Shown: piece by piece, positions 1 through 15,100 of the stretch | How positions within the stretch are numbered: the first letter of the stretch is position 1 | How the letters are laid out: each line of letters opens with the position of its first letter | Assembly: GCA_028564675.1 (NCBI GenBank) | Contig: JAOVVO010000090.1 | Coordinates: 112,334 to 176,333 of the forward strand | Direction of reading: 5' to 3' | Length of the DNA stretch: 64,000 nt | Source of the DNA: Onchocerca lupi | Lineage: Eukaryota; Nematoda; Chromadorea; Rhabditida; Onchocercidae | Notes under the pieces: model-generated | The model's input: only the letters and a program-made list of their open reading frames with translations | Databases searched by the model: none | Told to the model about the DNA's origin: nothing | Program-made: the position numbers and the translations under genes

Positions 1-6
1 ACTTAC

Positions 7-3000
7 ATAATCTCGTCGCGCTGCTGTTTGATTTCTTTTACCGTCAGTTCAATAGCTACCGTATTCTTGTTGGCGCTATCGTAATTTGTTCGTAAATTGT
101 CAAATTCACTCGTCATTGTATCAAATCTTGTACGTTGTTCTTCCAATTCATTAACTAGACGTTGACGTATGTTTTCCAAATTTTTCAATGCATTATCTGC
201 AAAAACAAATTATTTCTTTAATACTAAAATTCCGGAAAGTTCTCCGAAATTCTTCAAATTACCGTAAAAAACTTAGCAAATATTATCCGATAATAATGAA
301 TGAAACAAAGTTTATGATTTGATGAAGATGCTAATTTCGGATTTCTGATGGGAATATTGATTCCGGAAAACTGCCTGATTTTGAATAAAAAATTTGATAT
401 GAGAGATGAATACCTTTCTCTTCCAGTTTTCTAATGATAGTATTGTATTCTTTTTCAATATCTTGAATTCGATTCTTCATTCCATCAGCTTCATCTTTTA
501 ATCTTTTGTTCTCCTCCAGCAACATTTCAATACGATTGGTAAGTTCGCTTATGCTATGAATAATTAATTTTAAGCATTAATAAATTACGAAATTCGAACT
601 AATTAGTTTTAGCTTAGTGTTTAGTTAATTCTATGTACTGGAATTTTTAAATCAAGTTTTTAAAACTGATCAATTTTCAAAAAAAAAAAAAAATTACCGT
701 ATTTTAGTTTCCTCATCGATCTTACGAATACGCTCATCTGCATCTTCGGCAGCTCTTCGTTCTACATCTAACAGTGTGCTGTTGAACTGCCTTGAAATAA
801 CCAATTAGAATTTACTAATAATTAAAATTTTTTCGAAACTTTTCCGTAATTAATCACAATTCATTCACTCATATCTTAATTCAAAAAAAAAAGAAAAATA
901 CTTACTCACGCATTTTCCGAATTTCATCTTCAAGATGATGGCGTGCACTATCTATAGATGCCTTTTCCTGTTCAAGACTTCTTAAACGATCTTCCAAATC
1001 TTTCACCGTATGCTTCGCATCATCCAATTCTCTTTGCCTATAACAGAAATAAAAATTATTCAAAATTTTCTTAACTAAAAAAAAAAATTAAAAAAATTCC
1101 ATTCATTATTATTAAAATCATTAAAAAATTTAACTGAAAATATAATTCATATTTTTTTCGTTTTTTTTTCTTCTTTTTTTTTATTTTTTTTACCGATGTG
1201 TTATTGTTCGATTTGCTTCAGCGATTTGTTTTTCCAAACGACGACGAATTTCTTCAAGTGAATCATTTTTGTTTGTAAGTTCGCTAATCTAAACAATCTT
1301 AGAGAATTATTTTAGAATTATTTCAGATTTTTTTTCTAATTTTTAAATACGATTATAAACATTTATCTATACTTTCTACTTTATCAAAAGTTTTTTTTGG
1401 ATGATTTTTAATAATTTCTTTACTATATTTTCTTAAATTGTCATTAAACCTTTTTCTTTTCCCTTCTTTTTCGACAATCAAAATTCATACTTGAATTTCA
1501 GCATTTTTTAATTTACGTTGCAATACATTATTATCGTTGGCACGGCTGTTTAACACGTAACGAACGCTACGTACAACTTCAGGTGGTGGAACATAACCTT
1601 TTGCTGCAACAAAAAAGAACTTCATTCTTTCTTAAATATCATGCATCCTTTTTAATTTTGATAATGATTCTTTTCTTTTTTTCCTATCATTCCTCATAAT
1701 TAAACAATTAACAAAAAATTTTTCAAAAAAATCCAAGAAAAAAAAGGAAAGATATATTTAAAACAAGACAGGAGGTTAGGTTAAAAAAGTTGACAAGAAA
1801 GCTGGAATTGAATTTTGAAATTTGACGAATTAAAAAAGGATTTAATTAGAATGTATAACAAGCAAACCTGGTGATGGTGATCTTGTCTCTTTTTCTGCGT
1901 TTATTTCATAACTATATGTCATATCATATAATTTACGAAGAGCATTCTGAAATGAATTAATTTACGTAAAGAAATTTTGTATCTTAGTGATTAACAGGCT
2001 AATTCAAATTTTCCAATTTTCTGTTGATATCGAAGTTTTGATATGAGAATCCTGCATAAATTTATCATTCATAATTAGTGAAAAATATCATAAATGTTTT
2101 TGCTGCCATTTATTCATTCTGCCGTTTATTTATAAATTGTGTCATCAGATTTCTCGTTTCACAGTGATCTTTATTTGAATGCTTGCTGCTAACACAAATA
2201 TACGCTTAACGTGAAAAAAAAAGATTTTAAACTCGGAAAGCAACGATTTGAGCAAAGATTGTAAGAATAATTCATCTATTAGGAACCGACAAGAATTAGA
2301 TACTCAATATGCTATCGTTGTTGTTAATCGCAAACTTGACATGAATGACAGCAAATTTTTTTTGAAAGCTCACAATATGCATTTAAATCATCTAATCATT
2401 TTTGGTTTAATCCAATTATCAAATTTAAACTACTGATAAGTTACATCAATTCGGACATAAATGTACTTTTATGAAGCGTCCGGAAAATATTTCACCATGA
2501 TTTGATATAGCTTAATTATTATTCTGCTATTTGATGATAAGATATCCGATATGGATGTTAGTGGATATTATTTCATCAAAAATTATCTCGTTTAAAATTT
2601 TAGTATGCAAAATTGCTCGAATCTATTTAAAAATTAGAACATTTCCAAAAAAGCTAAATGTGCAATTTCTATTTTCAACAATAGCATGAGTTGTAACATT
2701 GTATATTGTGTGTTTCTCAATCTTGAATGAATTCCAATATGAATTAAAAAATCCGCATACAATACTAAAAACGGAATTAAAAGAAATCTTGTCAAGTTTT
2801 CATTAATGAAAAAGCAGCTCATCTACTGCACACAGTTTCTACTTTAATCAAATTAATAAAGCATTTTCTCAATTTTTTGGTAAAAAATTTTCAATTTTGA
2901 TGACATTAAAAAATTATACCATTTATTTCTTATTTTCTTCTTCTTTAGAAATCCAGAAATTTTATAATTATTCTAGAAAAGTGCAAATTTCTTCCGAAAA

Positions 3001-6000
3001 ACAGAAAGGACAATTTGAATTTCAAAAAAAAAAAAAAGGATACCTGGCTTTCAGCAAGACGATCACGTGTACGTTTTAGATCACTTTCTAAAGCAACCAA
3101 CTTATTATGGCTTTCATCATCACGTGCTTCTAATTCGATGATTCGCTTTGCACTTTCCTCATATCTGTAACTATTAGCCGAAAATTAAATTTGGATAATT
3201 TTTGGATTAAATAAAGGAAGCTTCCTGTACTTTGACAGTCACTGATCGGAACATTTCATCTTATTCTTATCACCGGAAATGAAAATAACAATATCAGGAG
3301 AAACCATCAGTTAGCTATTATTATCGTATACTTCCAGAAATTCCAATCAATAATTATCAATTTTCGATCGTTTAGCTTAGATTTTCTGCTTTAAAATGGC
3401 GCTAGAAACAAACTTTCTCATCAGTTCATCGTGTAGACCAGCATCTTCCGTACGAGCCAATCGAAGCTCAGTGATCAATTCTGGTCCAATTACCGGAGCT
3501 GCTTGTTGTTGCGATTCGTGAAAACGTTTGACTGCTTCGATAAGTACCGTATCCTGCGTGATTTCCACTCCACTCTCGCTTGACAAATCCGATAACAATG
3601 TATGTGTGCCATTCTTAATATTTTAAACATTAATTTCTTTTTTTTCTAATTTAAAATCAAACAACAACAATCGTTTTGGCTTCCCTCTTTGTCCGGTTAA
3701 ATACCGGATTTGTCATTATACTTGCGCTGAATATATGATAATATTTAACTTCCTAAGCTAAAGCATACTAAACTTATTTATCCGCAATTATCTGAGGAAC
3801 AAATTTTTCATCTCAAACGTTGATATAAAGGCTTTTCTTTTTTTCGAAATTTGAAACTGAAATAACAATAAAAAATTACCTCAATATTTAATCCTCGTAC
3901 GATACCACTTACGTGTCGAATTACTTTGATGAATTCATTACGTTGATTTTCCAGGTCACGTTCTGTTTGTTCTCGATATTCGGCGCACTGTTTCCGTACT
4001 CGCTGTAGCTCTGACCATAATTCCATCATTTTACGTTGTTCTTCGCCCAAATAGCGCGTAAAATTCTGGAAATTTTTTGAAAATACTAGCTATTATGAAG
4101 AAAACATTATGTTAGCTATAAATTACTATTATTATCATTATCACAATCATTATTCACAATCAGTAATATTATTACATAAAAACACTTACACGTTCCCGAG
4201 TCTGATAAATTCTTTCCTTATCACGAATACTGATTCCAAATTGTTGGCGCAAACGCTGAATCTCACTCTGTAACTGATCATTTTGAAGACGTTCCTGTTG
4301 CAACTGGATAGCCAAATCTTCTGCTCTAAAATGCAGTTATTTTTGATGATTTTGAAGAGAAAATTGGATCTCAAACTTTTATCTATCACTATCAACCTTC
4401 TCTTCTTCATTATTATCTCTCTTATTTTGCATTGATAAAAGAATCATTTCAGTGTAACAACCTTCTACGTTCATCCTCTAATTGATTTGCAAAATCGACA
4501 TCACCAATTTCTTCCATTTTAAATTTTGGACTAAGTAACCATTCTTCTTTTAGCTTCATATTTACCAAATCACCCGATTCATTCAAATCATGCACCACCA
4601 ATCTTCCTTCGATTTCTGCAAAACGTCGTCGATATTCCTCGATCTGAAACATTCTTCTTATCTCAAACAGCGGTAAGAAACAGAAGAAACTTGGCAAATT
4701 ATGAAAAAATTAAGCAATTTATTGGAAGGGACAAAAAAAGAAAAATCATGCTTTTGATAGAATTGATTATTTTTTTTAAAAATTAGAACTGAAAATTTCT
4801 TCCATATATCATTCGTTCAAAGAACAAGAAAAAAGATAGGAAAAATCAGATGACGAAAATTTGAGAAAACTCATAAAAATCGAACTTTTATCACAATCTT
4901 GCAAAATGGAATTTCATCACGATTAAAGAACAGGATAAAAAAGTTGAATAATAATGCATACCTTACGCTGCAGTGCAGCCATTATATCAGCATGTTCACG
5001 TTGTTGTTCGGTATTTGCATCGATCCGTCTTTTGTAGTTAATCAATTCATCTCTGGGATGTTCATAAAGAATTCTCGAAATTCCTTCTCCCGTTTTACCG
5101 TATCCGAGACCTGTTGAATCCACCGAATCGATATATTCAATGTTATCAGTCCCTATATCACCATCACTTGCTGCTATTCTGAAATTTTACACCAATTTCG
5201 AATGCTCCATCATTATTCATAATAATGATTGAAAAAATCAAATGAAATCGAAGTGAATCTTATCAATTTTAATGATGCAATTAGTTTTCTGATTTTCAAT
5301 GATTATAATATTGATAAAATGATAGAAGAGATAGATGAAGTAAATTTTGATCGGGTGAAATAATTAGATGGAGAATGAAAAATTTTTCATATTTCTCCTT
5401 TTTTAATTAAAGGAAAAAATTAAATATTGAAAAAAAAATAACGAATGATTTTTTTTTTCTGCCATTTAAACAATCTTTCAATTATTTTCAAAATAATATA
5501 ATATTAATTTTCATGTAAATTGACAATGAATAAAAGACCATGCTTTATTGATAATTAATTTTGCTTTTTGTATGTTTTGAGAATAATCATTTTTGTTGAA
5601 TATTAATTAACATATTTACTCACTTTATTCATTCTGAATTTATATTTCCAGAAAAGAAATGATTATTTAGAAAGGCGGCAGTAAATGTTGTGACACAAAA
5701 ATAAATTCCTTTGTTGAAAAAAAAAAATGAAAAAGTAAATAAAGGTTTCTGGAAGTAATTGCATATAATATAATTTCTATTGACTGATAATGTTTCTTTT
5801 TTTCCTCTTTATATTATCAAAAGTTGTAATTAAAGGAAAAGAAAAGAAAGACAACAACAATGACAAACACAATAATAGTAATGACAAGAATAACAACAAT
5901 AATATCAACAATAATGGCAACAAAGTTAACAAAAGAAGAAAATGAAAAAAATAAAGTTTAATTATCATAATAGTTTTATGGCTAAGCATATCTCTATCTA

Positions 6001-6651
6001 TGCTGCAATATCTAAAAAGCCTTAAGATTTTTAGCTTATTTATATCACTCTCGACTTATTGTATCATCAATCAGATCTGCTACATTTTTTAAACCTAATT
6101 TTTCAAAATTTATAAGTTTGGACCTGATAATCTGAAATTTTTCATTTCATAAAATCAAATGGATGTTTTTTTCACATTTTTTATAGTTTTAGTTCTTCCC
6201 AAATTTTAAGAATAAATGGGTCAAAAATTTACACTATTATAAAAACAACTGCACGAATATTTTGACATCTGGAATATCTTTCTGCATTATTTGAAAAATT
6301 TTTTTCTTTTTTCTTTATATATAATCTTATTAATAGAGGAGGAAAAAAAAAAGCTCCGAAATGAGCTTTCAATTTTTTCCGAAAGTTCTTCAAACGAAAA
6401 TAACCGATCAATAATTTGCCTAACAAATAGTCAATATTCCAATGAAAAAAAAAGAAAAAAAAAATCTGATTACTGATTACTTTTTTTTACATTTTTTGTG
6501 CTTTCAATCGTTTGCTATTATTTTTGTATTCTTTTAACTGTTACTATTTAATAAATCGAAATATGACTTACTCATATTTCGTTTCACGAGAAATTGTTTT
6601 TTCAGCGCTACGTCGTTCCTTCGACGGAGCACCTTCCCTTGCTTGTTCCAT
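7..6651 (-). CDS. che-10: Rootletin (ciliary rootlet coiled-coil protein), N-terminal part
   Basis: Fourteen exons with in-phase junctions encode about 654 residues; the gene continues past the left edge, because the last exon ends at a GTAAGT donor occupying bases 6-1. Exons, 5' to 3': 6651-6572, 5178-4962, 4643-4462, 4325-4190, 4065-3880, 3613-3414, 3164-3044, 1946-1868, 1603-1491, 1288-1194, 1037-906, 790-698, 553-414, 196-7. The start is the ATG at 6651, just downstream of a TTTCAG at 6678-6673 that could be a spliced-leader acceptor. After a polar N-terminus the protein is almost all heptad-like Glu/Lys/Arg/Leu coiled coil. The stretch around exons 4-5 (IRDKERIYQTRER, then MMELWSELQRVRKQCAEYRE) resembles the conserved rootletin/CEP250 N-terminal domain. 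Rootletin polymerises into the rootlet below cilia, and in C. elegans CHE-10 acts in ciliated sensory neurons. Other long coiled-coil proteins (intermediate filament, myosin tail) fit less well. Family assignment is by recalled similarity. Confidence 0.85.
5830..5965. repeat. Degenerate AAC/AAT trinucleotide tract in rootletin intron 1
   Basis: The first intron of the rootletin gene (5179-6571) contains a run dominated by imperfect AAC, AAT and AAG triplets. Apart from this the intron is AT-rich and shows no exon-like sequence. Confidence 0.6.
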
Positions 6652-8728
6652 TTTTTTTTTTTGGCAGTTCAGCTGAAATATCATCTCAATTCAAACTGTT
6701 CGTTTGAAATTCAGAAAATTTCATCTATGCAAGAAAGAAAGTACTGTAATGGGAAACTTTATCAAGAAAAAATGCAAAAAATTCATAATACTGAACAAAA
6801 TACAATACTATTACTACGACTAATAACGATGAAAAAAAGGGCGAACAATAATAATTAATAATATGATAGTAATTTCAGCAAGATGAGTTCTTTGTTTGTT
6901 TGCTTGAAGTTTACGATGAATCATATGATATGAATAAAAGATGAAGTTATAAATTAAATCCGAATAATTACTACAAATATAAACTCTCCGCAAATTTGAA
7001 ATGTAAATGAAATAGAAATTTTTAATGAAAATAAATTCTTTGAAGTTGAAAATTTTTTTTTTTTGTAAACTTATGATTGGAAAAAAAGAGAAAGAAGAAT
7101 TTTAACAACACATTATGCTTGCCGATAAGAAAATCAAGCCGGACAGACCGGATAGATATGACTGAATAATAGTTGACTGACAGGTACTTTCTAGAATTAG
7201 AAATCGAAGATTCTGTCGACGATAAATCAATATGCAAATTACGAAAAAAAAACCTGCTGTTATTACTACACACTAGCGAGAAGAGAAAAAAAGAAAAGAT
7301 TTCTTAGATCAGATCAAATACCTTTAATGTATGCAAATTTTCTCATACTTATCAAATCTGTATGCATTTGAACGAATAATTGAAAAATGACCGCTTCATC
7401 GTTTGCCAGAAAATTTTTAAATTACTAAAATTTATAATCTATCTAATCGATATTAATCAATATAATATCTTATTTCATTTCCAAAATGTTAAAAAGAAAA
7501 ATGAAGGAGGAAAAGTTCGAAAACATAAACTTATTGCATTATTTAATTCTGTGCAATAACTACAGGATTAATAATACTAACATTATTAATTTTACTTGTA
7601 ATAATATGAGTAAAAAAATTAATTTTCTTTAAAATAACCAGAAATATAAAACTGAAAATTTGATTGATAATTAATATCTAATACATTTTAATTCTGCAAA
7701 ATAAAAAGAAATTTATTTCAATAATTAATTTCATATGCAAAAAAAATATATGCAGAGTATGATTTATTCGTTGAAAAAGTGGAATATCTAAAATTTTTAC
7801 TTCCTTTTTACTGCTGGTAAAAATTCCCATTACATTTTCGTATTTCTTTTAAATGCTATTGTTTATCGATTTTTCCTAAGATATAAAAAAATGAAAAAGC
7901 AAAATAAACGTAAAAATGAAAATGAAAAAAGAATCAATTGCATAGCAACAAATTAACGGTTACGCCAATCTATTCGAAAATCCCGTAAAATGTAAATTCT
8001 GTTTGAATGCTTTACTGAAACATTTGAAGCGAAACAGTCAAATATTATTCACTTTCAAGATCGGAAAAGATTAGAAGAAGCGTGGAATGAGGAACAGAGA
8101 AGAACGAAGGAAAGAAGAAAAATAATAAAAAATGGAAAAAACAAGACAAAATCGATGCTAAAAATTAAAGCGAATAAGTATGAAAATGAAAAAAATTGAA
8201 AAAGAATGAAAGGATCGAATGGATTACTAAAAGACGAAAATGAGAAATTTTAAACTATAAAGACAGACATGTGTTTGTAAATTTTTGAAATTTTCAAAAT
8301 GAAAAAAAAAAGAAATGCCAGATTTTTAATGTTTTTAATACACATACATATTGCAAGGATATGTACGTCTGAAATGCATGAGCATAAGTATATCTTTGAA
8401 TAAAAATTTTTCATAATATAAAAAAAAAAATGAATTAAAACTGTTAAAAATAGACAAAAAATTGGAGAAAAAAATGAAATGAATTGCAATTCTCAATAAA
8501 ATGATATGCTATTTGATGCATAAATAACTTTATGATTCTTCAAACAAAATAATAAATTCAATGAATGAATAAGTGAGCAAAAAAAAAAAAGAAAAAAATT
8601 TTATAAAAAATTCTTTTAAAGTAAATTGTTCAAGACAAAACAATAATATAATCAACGAGAATATAATGTGATTGATAAGATTTAAAAAAAAGAAAATAGG
8701 TTTTCTTCTCTTTCTTTTAGGTATTCCA

Positions 8729-8891
8729 GGAACTTTTGCCGGTAAATGGTTGGAAGCAAAACTTTTAATGGTATTTATGGGGCAAAAATTTTTTTTGGGA
8801 TTTCGATGAAGCAGAAATTTCTATGGCTAAACGGAACTTTTGCCAGTATTTTATGAGATAAAACATTTACGGTATTTTGATGAAGCGGAAA
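8729..8891. repeat. Degenerate roughly 100-bp direct duplication
   Basis: GGAACTTTTGCC occurs at 8729-8740 and 8833-8844. Each copy is followed by a GATGAAGC(A/G)GAAA motif, at 8805 and 8879. The spacing (104 and 74 bp) shows unequal decay of a tandem duplication. There is no coding signal. Confidence 0.5.
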
Positions 8892-10177
8892 ATTTTAACG
8901 ATGTATCGATGAATTTTGATAATGGCATATTTTCCCTTTTTTTTCTGTTCTTCTTTACACAAAATTTTCTGTTTGAAAAGGTTAAAATTGCTTGTAATTT
9001 ATAAGTTAATTACTTAAAAACATCGATATTGACGTTGAAAAATGTAGCTTATCATTTGCCAAATATATGCTTCAAGCAATTTTGAGTGTTTTTAAAGACA
9101 ATAAAATGTAAAAATTTCATTATTTTTCAAGGCATAAAAATATTTTTTCCGGGAAAAAATTATAAAATTTCAAATTGAATTTATAGAAAACTGTAAATCT
9201 CACCGACAACACAAATAATGCTTCCCAATAATCCTCACAAAAAAAGGTTCAAAAAGAGAAAATAAAAAATTGAAGATAAGTTTATTGTTTCACAGCATTG
9301 AAATATAGTTTTGCATCAGTTATTATTTAAGCGTGATAAAACGAATTAAATTTAAAAAGAAAAAAATTTTAAATTAGGAAATAAAAAGTTGTAAAGATTC
9401 AAGAAACTTTAACTAATAATAAATTAAAATTACTAGATTATTACTTACCCATTATAGCTAGTAACTCAGACAAACTTATTGAATATAGCTTAACTTAATA
9501 AAACATTTTAATTAAAGAAAACATTTAAAAGTTCCAAATTGCTATTAACAAGAATAATTCACAATATTTAATGAGACTGATACTTTTTACTGGCCGATCA
9601 TATGAATATATCAATGATAATAAATGATAACAATATTACTTAATTTTTGTTTATGCTAAGCGCTTAATCATTCTTTTTCTATATAATATTAAATCTTTGC
9701 TCATACAATTTTGTTACTTACTGCTAGAACTAAAAGAGAAAGAATTAAAATAATCATTTATTTTTTAATCAATTTTATGATTATTACTTATCATTCGATG
9801 AATTTTTCCATTTACAATCTTTAATTTTCTCTTTTTCCACTATGACTATGTACTGTATTGCAACATTTTAACAACCAATTGAACAAAAAAAAAGGAACTA
9901 AAATATATTAAAAAAAAAAAAGTAAAAAATGTTAGAATTATTTCGATAATAGCAATAAAAATTGATGAATTTTCACCTTTTTTCCGACCTATTTTTTTTG
10001 TTTAAGTTAAATTCTGAAAGGATGAAAATAGAAATAGTTAACAATTATTTAGATTTATTGAAATATTTTAAAAACAGATGAAATGATGGAATTGCAAAAA
10101 GAAAAAATTACTTAAGTAGGAAAACAAGCTTAATTAAACGATGTTTTCCACCTTTTTCTTCCCTCCTTTCTCGCTTT

Positions 10178-10179
<2 letters not shown>

Positions 10180-10209
<30 letters not shown>
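10180..10209. repeat. Poly(T) tract of 30
   Basis: An uninterrupted run of T follows a pyrimidine-rich stretch (CCTTTTTCTTCCCTCC). It is a homopolymer and its exact length may be an assembly estimate. Confidence 0.9.
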
Positions 10210-10210
<1 letters not shown>

Positions 10211-11839
10211 AAAAAAAGGAAAAAGCGACTTTTTAAATTATTTTATTAGAAAATAAAAATAAATAAATACAGAAAAACGACAATTATAGTTAAATTTTAG
10301 TGCTACATAAGTTGATTAGTTTACCAAATAATTGCCATAATTATCTCACATCCATGATAATTTAGATTATTTCAGTTAATTAGAATCGTTATTAAATCGT
10401 CTGTATGAACAAATTATTCAGTTTCAATTTAATATCATCAAAAAACCGGAATCATACATATAATTGCGATCATGGAATCTTCATATTTTGGTATCCTTAT
10501 TTATACTTCCAATCGATAAATAAATGAATTGTACGGGAATTTATGTATATATTTTTGTGCCGAATGTATTTCAAAACTTAAAATTGAAAAAATTTTCAGA
10601 ATTTCAATTTATTATCAAACTTTCTCTGTCTCCTAATTGCTGTTCTTTCCCTTCATCATTTTTTCTCTGTGATATATTATTTTTGCGAAATTATTACCAA
10701 TAAAAACTGAAAATGAAACGATGAAAACAACATGAAGAAAGAATATTTGAAGTAAGAAATGATTATCAATTAAGGCATTTTAATGTGATTGATCAAAGAA
10801 AGAATCGAAATGCAAAATAGGAAAAAAGTGGAAGTTCAGTCATCCTAAATTTTAATATAATTTAACGGGGTAGAGAAATTCGATACAACTATAATTAATG
10901 CATGCAATATTGTTTGATTTCTTTGCTTTTTTAATTTGATAGGATTAAATGATATCATCATATAATGTTCATAATTGCAACTGTTTTCATCTATTCAAAA
11001 CAGTAACAAAAATCAATTCATATTTTTTAAAATTACAAAATCAAATAGTTTACTATAAAATTTGTACATATTAGACTTATATCGATGAAAAATAAAATAA
11101 TGGTACGATCACGAAAGAAATATGAACGTTAGCTATTTGAAAATACATTTATTTGAATGTTTATTTTGCTAACTGATTCATTTGACTTTTAAAATGCTTG
11201 AAATTTTACGCTAACAGTTTCTGTTCCATTATCATATACACAAATATCAGTGTTGCTATCACAAATATCAATACCAAAGCAGACTGAAAATATTAGATGA
11301 TTTAAGGTTACATTAAACTACTGCTACTATTATTATTATTATTCGCTCTTTTTAATTGTTTAATAATTGAATTTAGTGATTTCCTTTGAAGATTTTTAAT
11401 TAAATATCTAAATTTTGTATGAATCTAAAATTTAATTAAGCAAAAATAATTTTTAACTTTTGAAATCAAAAAAAATAAAATAAAGAAATTTAATGCAGCA
11501 AATTTCAGTTTTTTTTTTTTTTTAAATTAATTAATTTTTTCTATAAATGGCAAATGTGAATTAATTGTTCAAAGTTTGGCCCGACAAATTGAATTTCTGT
11601 AATGAACTGTCATCGTCTAGATATGAGATGGCAGTAAAACAAAAGGAAAAGGAGAAACGAATGATGGAAGTTTCTGGCAAAACAAAAAAAGGAAAGAAGA
11701 ACTGATGAAAAAGTATATGTTCTGATTTTATTTGAAAAAGAAAGACAGAGAGAGGGAGAGAGAGAGAAAGAGAAAAAAATAGTCCTTTACCAAGTCATAA
11801 TGCACTTTTCAGTATTGATTGGAAAATAATTGAAAAAAG

Positions 11840-12115
11840 GGCAGAAATAGATGTTTCATCCGTAGAAGACATTTAACGAAATATGGATTTTTACATCTGT
11901 GGATGAAATTTGACGAGATACTTCCCGTTACGTGAAAGAAATTTGACGGAAGATTTTCCCATCTATGAAAGATAGATTTAACGAATTTCCTACCTGTAGA
12001 AGAATTTTTCAACGAGAGAATTCCCTTTCGTGGAAGAAATTTTGATGAGAGATGAATGTTGCGGTGGCAGAAGAAATATGGCGGAAGATATTCAGCGTTG
12101 CCCTTGAAAGAAAAC
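11840..12115. repeat. Degenerate minisatellite, about seven copies of a 34-39 bp unit
   Basis: Successive units share the pattern (C/T)GTGGAAGAAATTTGACG followed by AGAT and a TTCCC-like spacer. Copies begin near 11857, 11897, 11930, 11963, 11994, 12030 and 12064. The unit length drifts, so the 105-residue frame open on the minus strand through the array is not periodic in protein and is probably accidental. Confidence 0.7.
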
Positions 12116-15100
12116 TGCACACACAAGAAATAAGAAGGAATTTAAGAGAAGACGAACATCTCTGGCGAAAACAAATGATGGATGATTTATAGGAAAGAGT
12201 TTAGTCGGGAAAATTGCAAAAAGTATGTTCTGAAAGGAAGTAATGAAACAAAGGTAAGCATGGATGCTTGTGAAGTAAGAGCTGAAGAAATAATTTCAAT
12301 TACAATAAATAATTGAACAGACTAACACAACATTTGCTAGATATAAATAAATAAGTAAAATGGAAGAATGACGAGGAATTTTATCAATTGAACTGTAGAA
12401 AAGATGCAAGAAATGAAGTTCGTTTTCTTTCAGGAAACATACTTCGAAGTTAAAGTAGAAGATGGCAAGAGAAAATTGTTTATTACTGTTGCAATCATCA
12501 ATGATTTTTTTGTTAAAAAAGAGGGGAAAAAAATAAGAAAAGATGTCTAAAACAAAAATTGTCTATTTTACTGTGAAATGATGATTGATACAAATCGTCA
12601 ATGTATGAAGTTATAGCAAAATTAAAAATGCATGATACGGAATTTACGAAAGAAAGAAAGAAAAAAAAAATTGCTGAAAAAAAAAAGGTAAAGGAAAAAT
12701 TAGGTAATTTTAAAAAAAAGAAAAGTTAGGTAATTTTTCTTTTGGGAAAAATTAGGTAATTTTTCTTTTACCTTTTTTTTATTCGGAAATTTTTTAAATT
12801 TTTTCCTAATATTTTATTAGAAAAAGTGAAATTATTCGCAAAATTATCCTCAAATAGTTCCTTTTCTCTTCTAATTCTTAATAAATAATAATGTTTATAT
12901 TGTTTGCAAACTTGGTTTACCTGTTTCCATCATTTCATGTGTGAATAAAAATTGTTCGATGCATTTGGGTATTTTAAGAATGCAATAATAATTTTTTCTT
13001 TCTTTTTTTTATTTGGTGCATTAATTCAAACAAACCATCGATAATAAATTGTTCAACAAATAATTACTTTTTTTAAAAAAATTCTGTTTACAAATGACAA
13101 ATGACTGGTTTTTCTTACAAATTACTGGTTTTTCCACACTTCTTTTTTTGGTCGAATCCAACTAAGAACATTTCTTTCACAATAAATGTTACACTGTTCT
13201 GAAGATTGGAAAAGATATGATTAAGTTGAAATTATCATTTAAAAAGAATGAAAAAAATTTTGCTTCAGGAAAAGTAGATATTATGGAAATTAGTTATCAA
13301 TAAAATTTGCGAGATGTAATTATTTAACTCCTTAAAAACTTCGATATCTTAAATATTTTTTAAATTTTCAATTACCTTTTGTTTTTGTTTTTTAACTGCA
13401 ACACTTTAAACGGATGTGCGGAAGAGCGGAAATTATCCATGAATATCCTAAACTTCATTCTTCTTTCTCTTTATTTTGGCAGATAGCATGAGAAAATATC
13501 ATTATTTCCAAATAAAATTATGGGAAAGTTTAAAAAGTTTCTAACATTTTTACAAACTTGATATTTATAAACCTATTTATAAAAATGCTCGAAGTTAGCA
13601 AAAAAAACTTTTCTTACTTAGAACTTCAAAATTCTATGAATATAAATAACATTTAAAACTCAACTTGAATTGTTCACCTAATATGTTCCACCAACACACA
13701 TTATCTTGTTTCAAACTTTTTTTAAAAACTTGGATTAGTATAAAGCATGTCAACATTCATCAATCATTTCATTTCATCTCAATAAACATTAATTTCAATT
13801 AACGCTTCAGAAATAATTAACCTTGCAAAGATTTTAGATAATGTTGGTAATAAAGTTTTTAATGCAAAATATATTTTCATTTATCAATCATTTCATTTCA
13901 TTGCGGTAAACATTGGGTTAATAGAAAAGAAAGTATGACAATGGGCCAAAAAAAAAAAAAAAAAAATACAAAATGAACTAAGCCCAACCACTGAAGGAAA
14001 AGCAACGAAATAAAAGGACAAGAATGGACTGATGCTGTTAAGCCTAGGCTTTTTAATCAATTTCATATTTATTGCATCTAAAAGCAAAGTGAAATTTATC
14101 GCACACTTCATTGATCGATTATATACGAAATGACAGATATAAAAGAAAAAGACCGAATAGAATTGAACATTCTTAATACAAAATTGAAAAATATTAATTG
14201 GAATAGAATGTAAACAACTAATGTGTACTGTGGAGTTAATTTGCATATGTTATTAATATATGCAATGGAATTATTAGATACAATAGAATCAATCGAGAAA
14301 TAATTATTTAATTAACAAAGTAAATCAATGAATTGTTGAAAATGGATGGGAAATGAAATAAGAATCGAAAAAAGAACTGAATTATCAGAATAGAATGAAG
14401 AATAATAATAAGGTTGTGTATCCCGGTATGTAATTCACTAATTTATCTATTATATTTCTAATTTATCTATTATGATTCAATTTCATTACTTTTTTTTGCG
14501 GGAATAACAAATTATTGTAATTTTTCAAATCATAAATCTTTTTTCGTTTTTTTTTTTTGCCATTTCTTTGTCAAAAACCATGGATCACTCATGAATTGGG
14601 CAATCAATCATGCATTAATGAAAGTGGCATGCTAAGATGAACAGATAATAGTTAAATATTTTAATTACCGAGAATACATCACAAATATTTATCAATTTAA
14701 ATGTAAAAAAAAAAAAATTTATTCAAAAAAAGTAACACTGGTAATAATGAAATTTAAAATTCGAGATTCATTATGAATTGGAATTTTACTCTTTTAAGCA
14801 TAAGTAGTTTGGATCCAAAATAAATATAAAATCTTCTTCAACATTTACCGATCTAAGCCTTCAAGCTATTTAATTCATTTGAAACAAAATGGAATGATTC
14901 AGGGACATAAATCTGATGATTAATTTTTTTTTTTCTTTCTTTGTTTTTAGCAAAATTCTATTCCTGTCTGGGATGAGTCAGGAATTTATTGTAGTTTACA
15001 AAAAAGTCTGTCTTGATTTTTGAATTTAATTAAATTAAAGCCTAAGTTTAATTATAGAGAAATTCACTTTCTAGAATTTGAAAATTTTTTAGCTAAAAGC

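Noticed and set aside
7..6651. Intermediate filament or myosin-tail gene
   Set aside because: Coiled-coil composition alone fits, but no lamin-type rod or tail motifs appear, and the N-terminal blocks resemble rootletin.
11809..12126. 105-codon minus-strand frame as a gene
   Set aside because: It is created by a degenerate tandem repeat whose unit is not a multiple of three; no splice or similarity support.
13893..14246. 117-codon minus-strand frame
   Set aside because: Phe/Ser/Ile-rich translation of A-rich DNA, no family resemblance, no exon neighbours.
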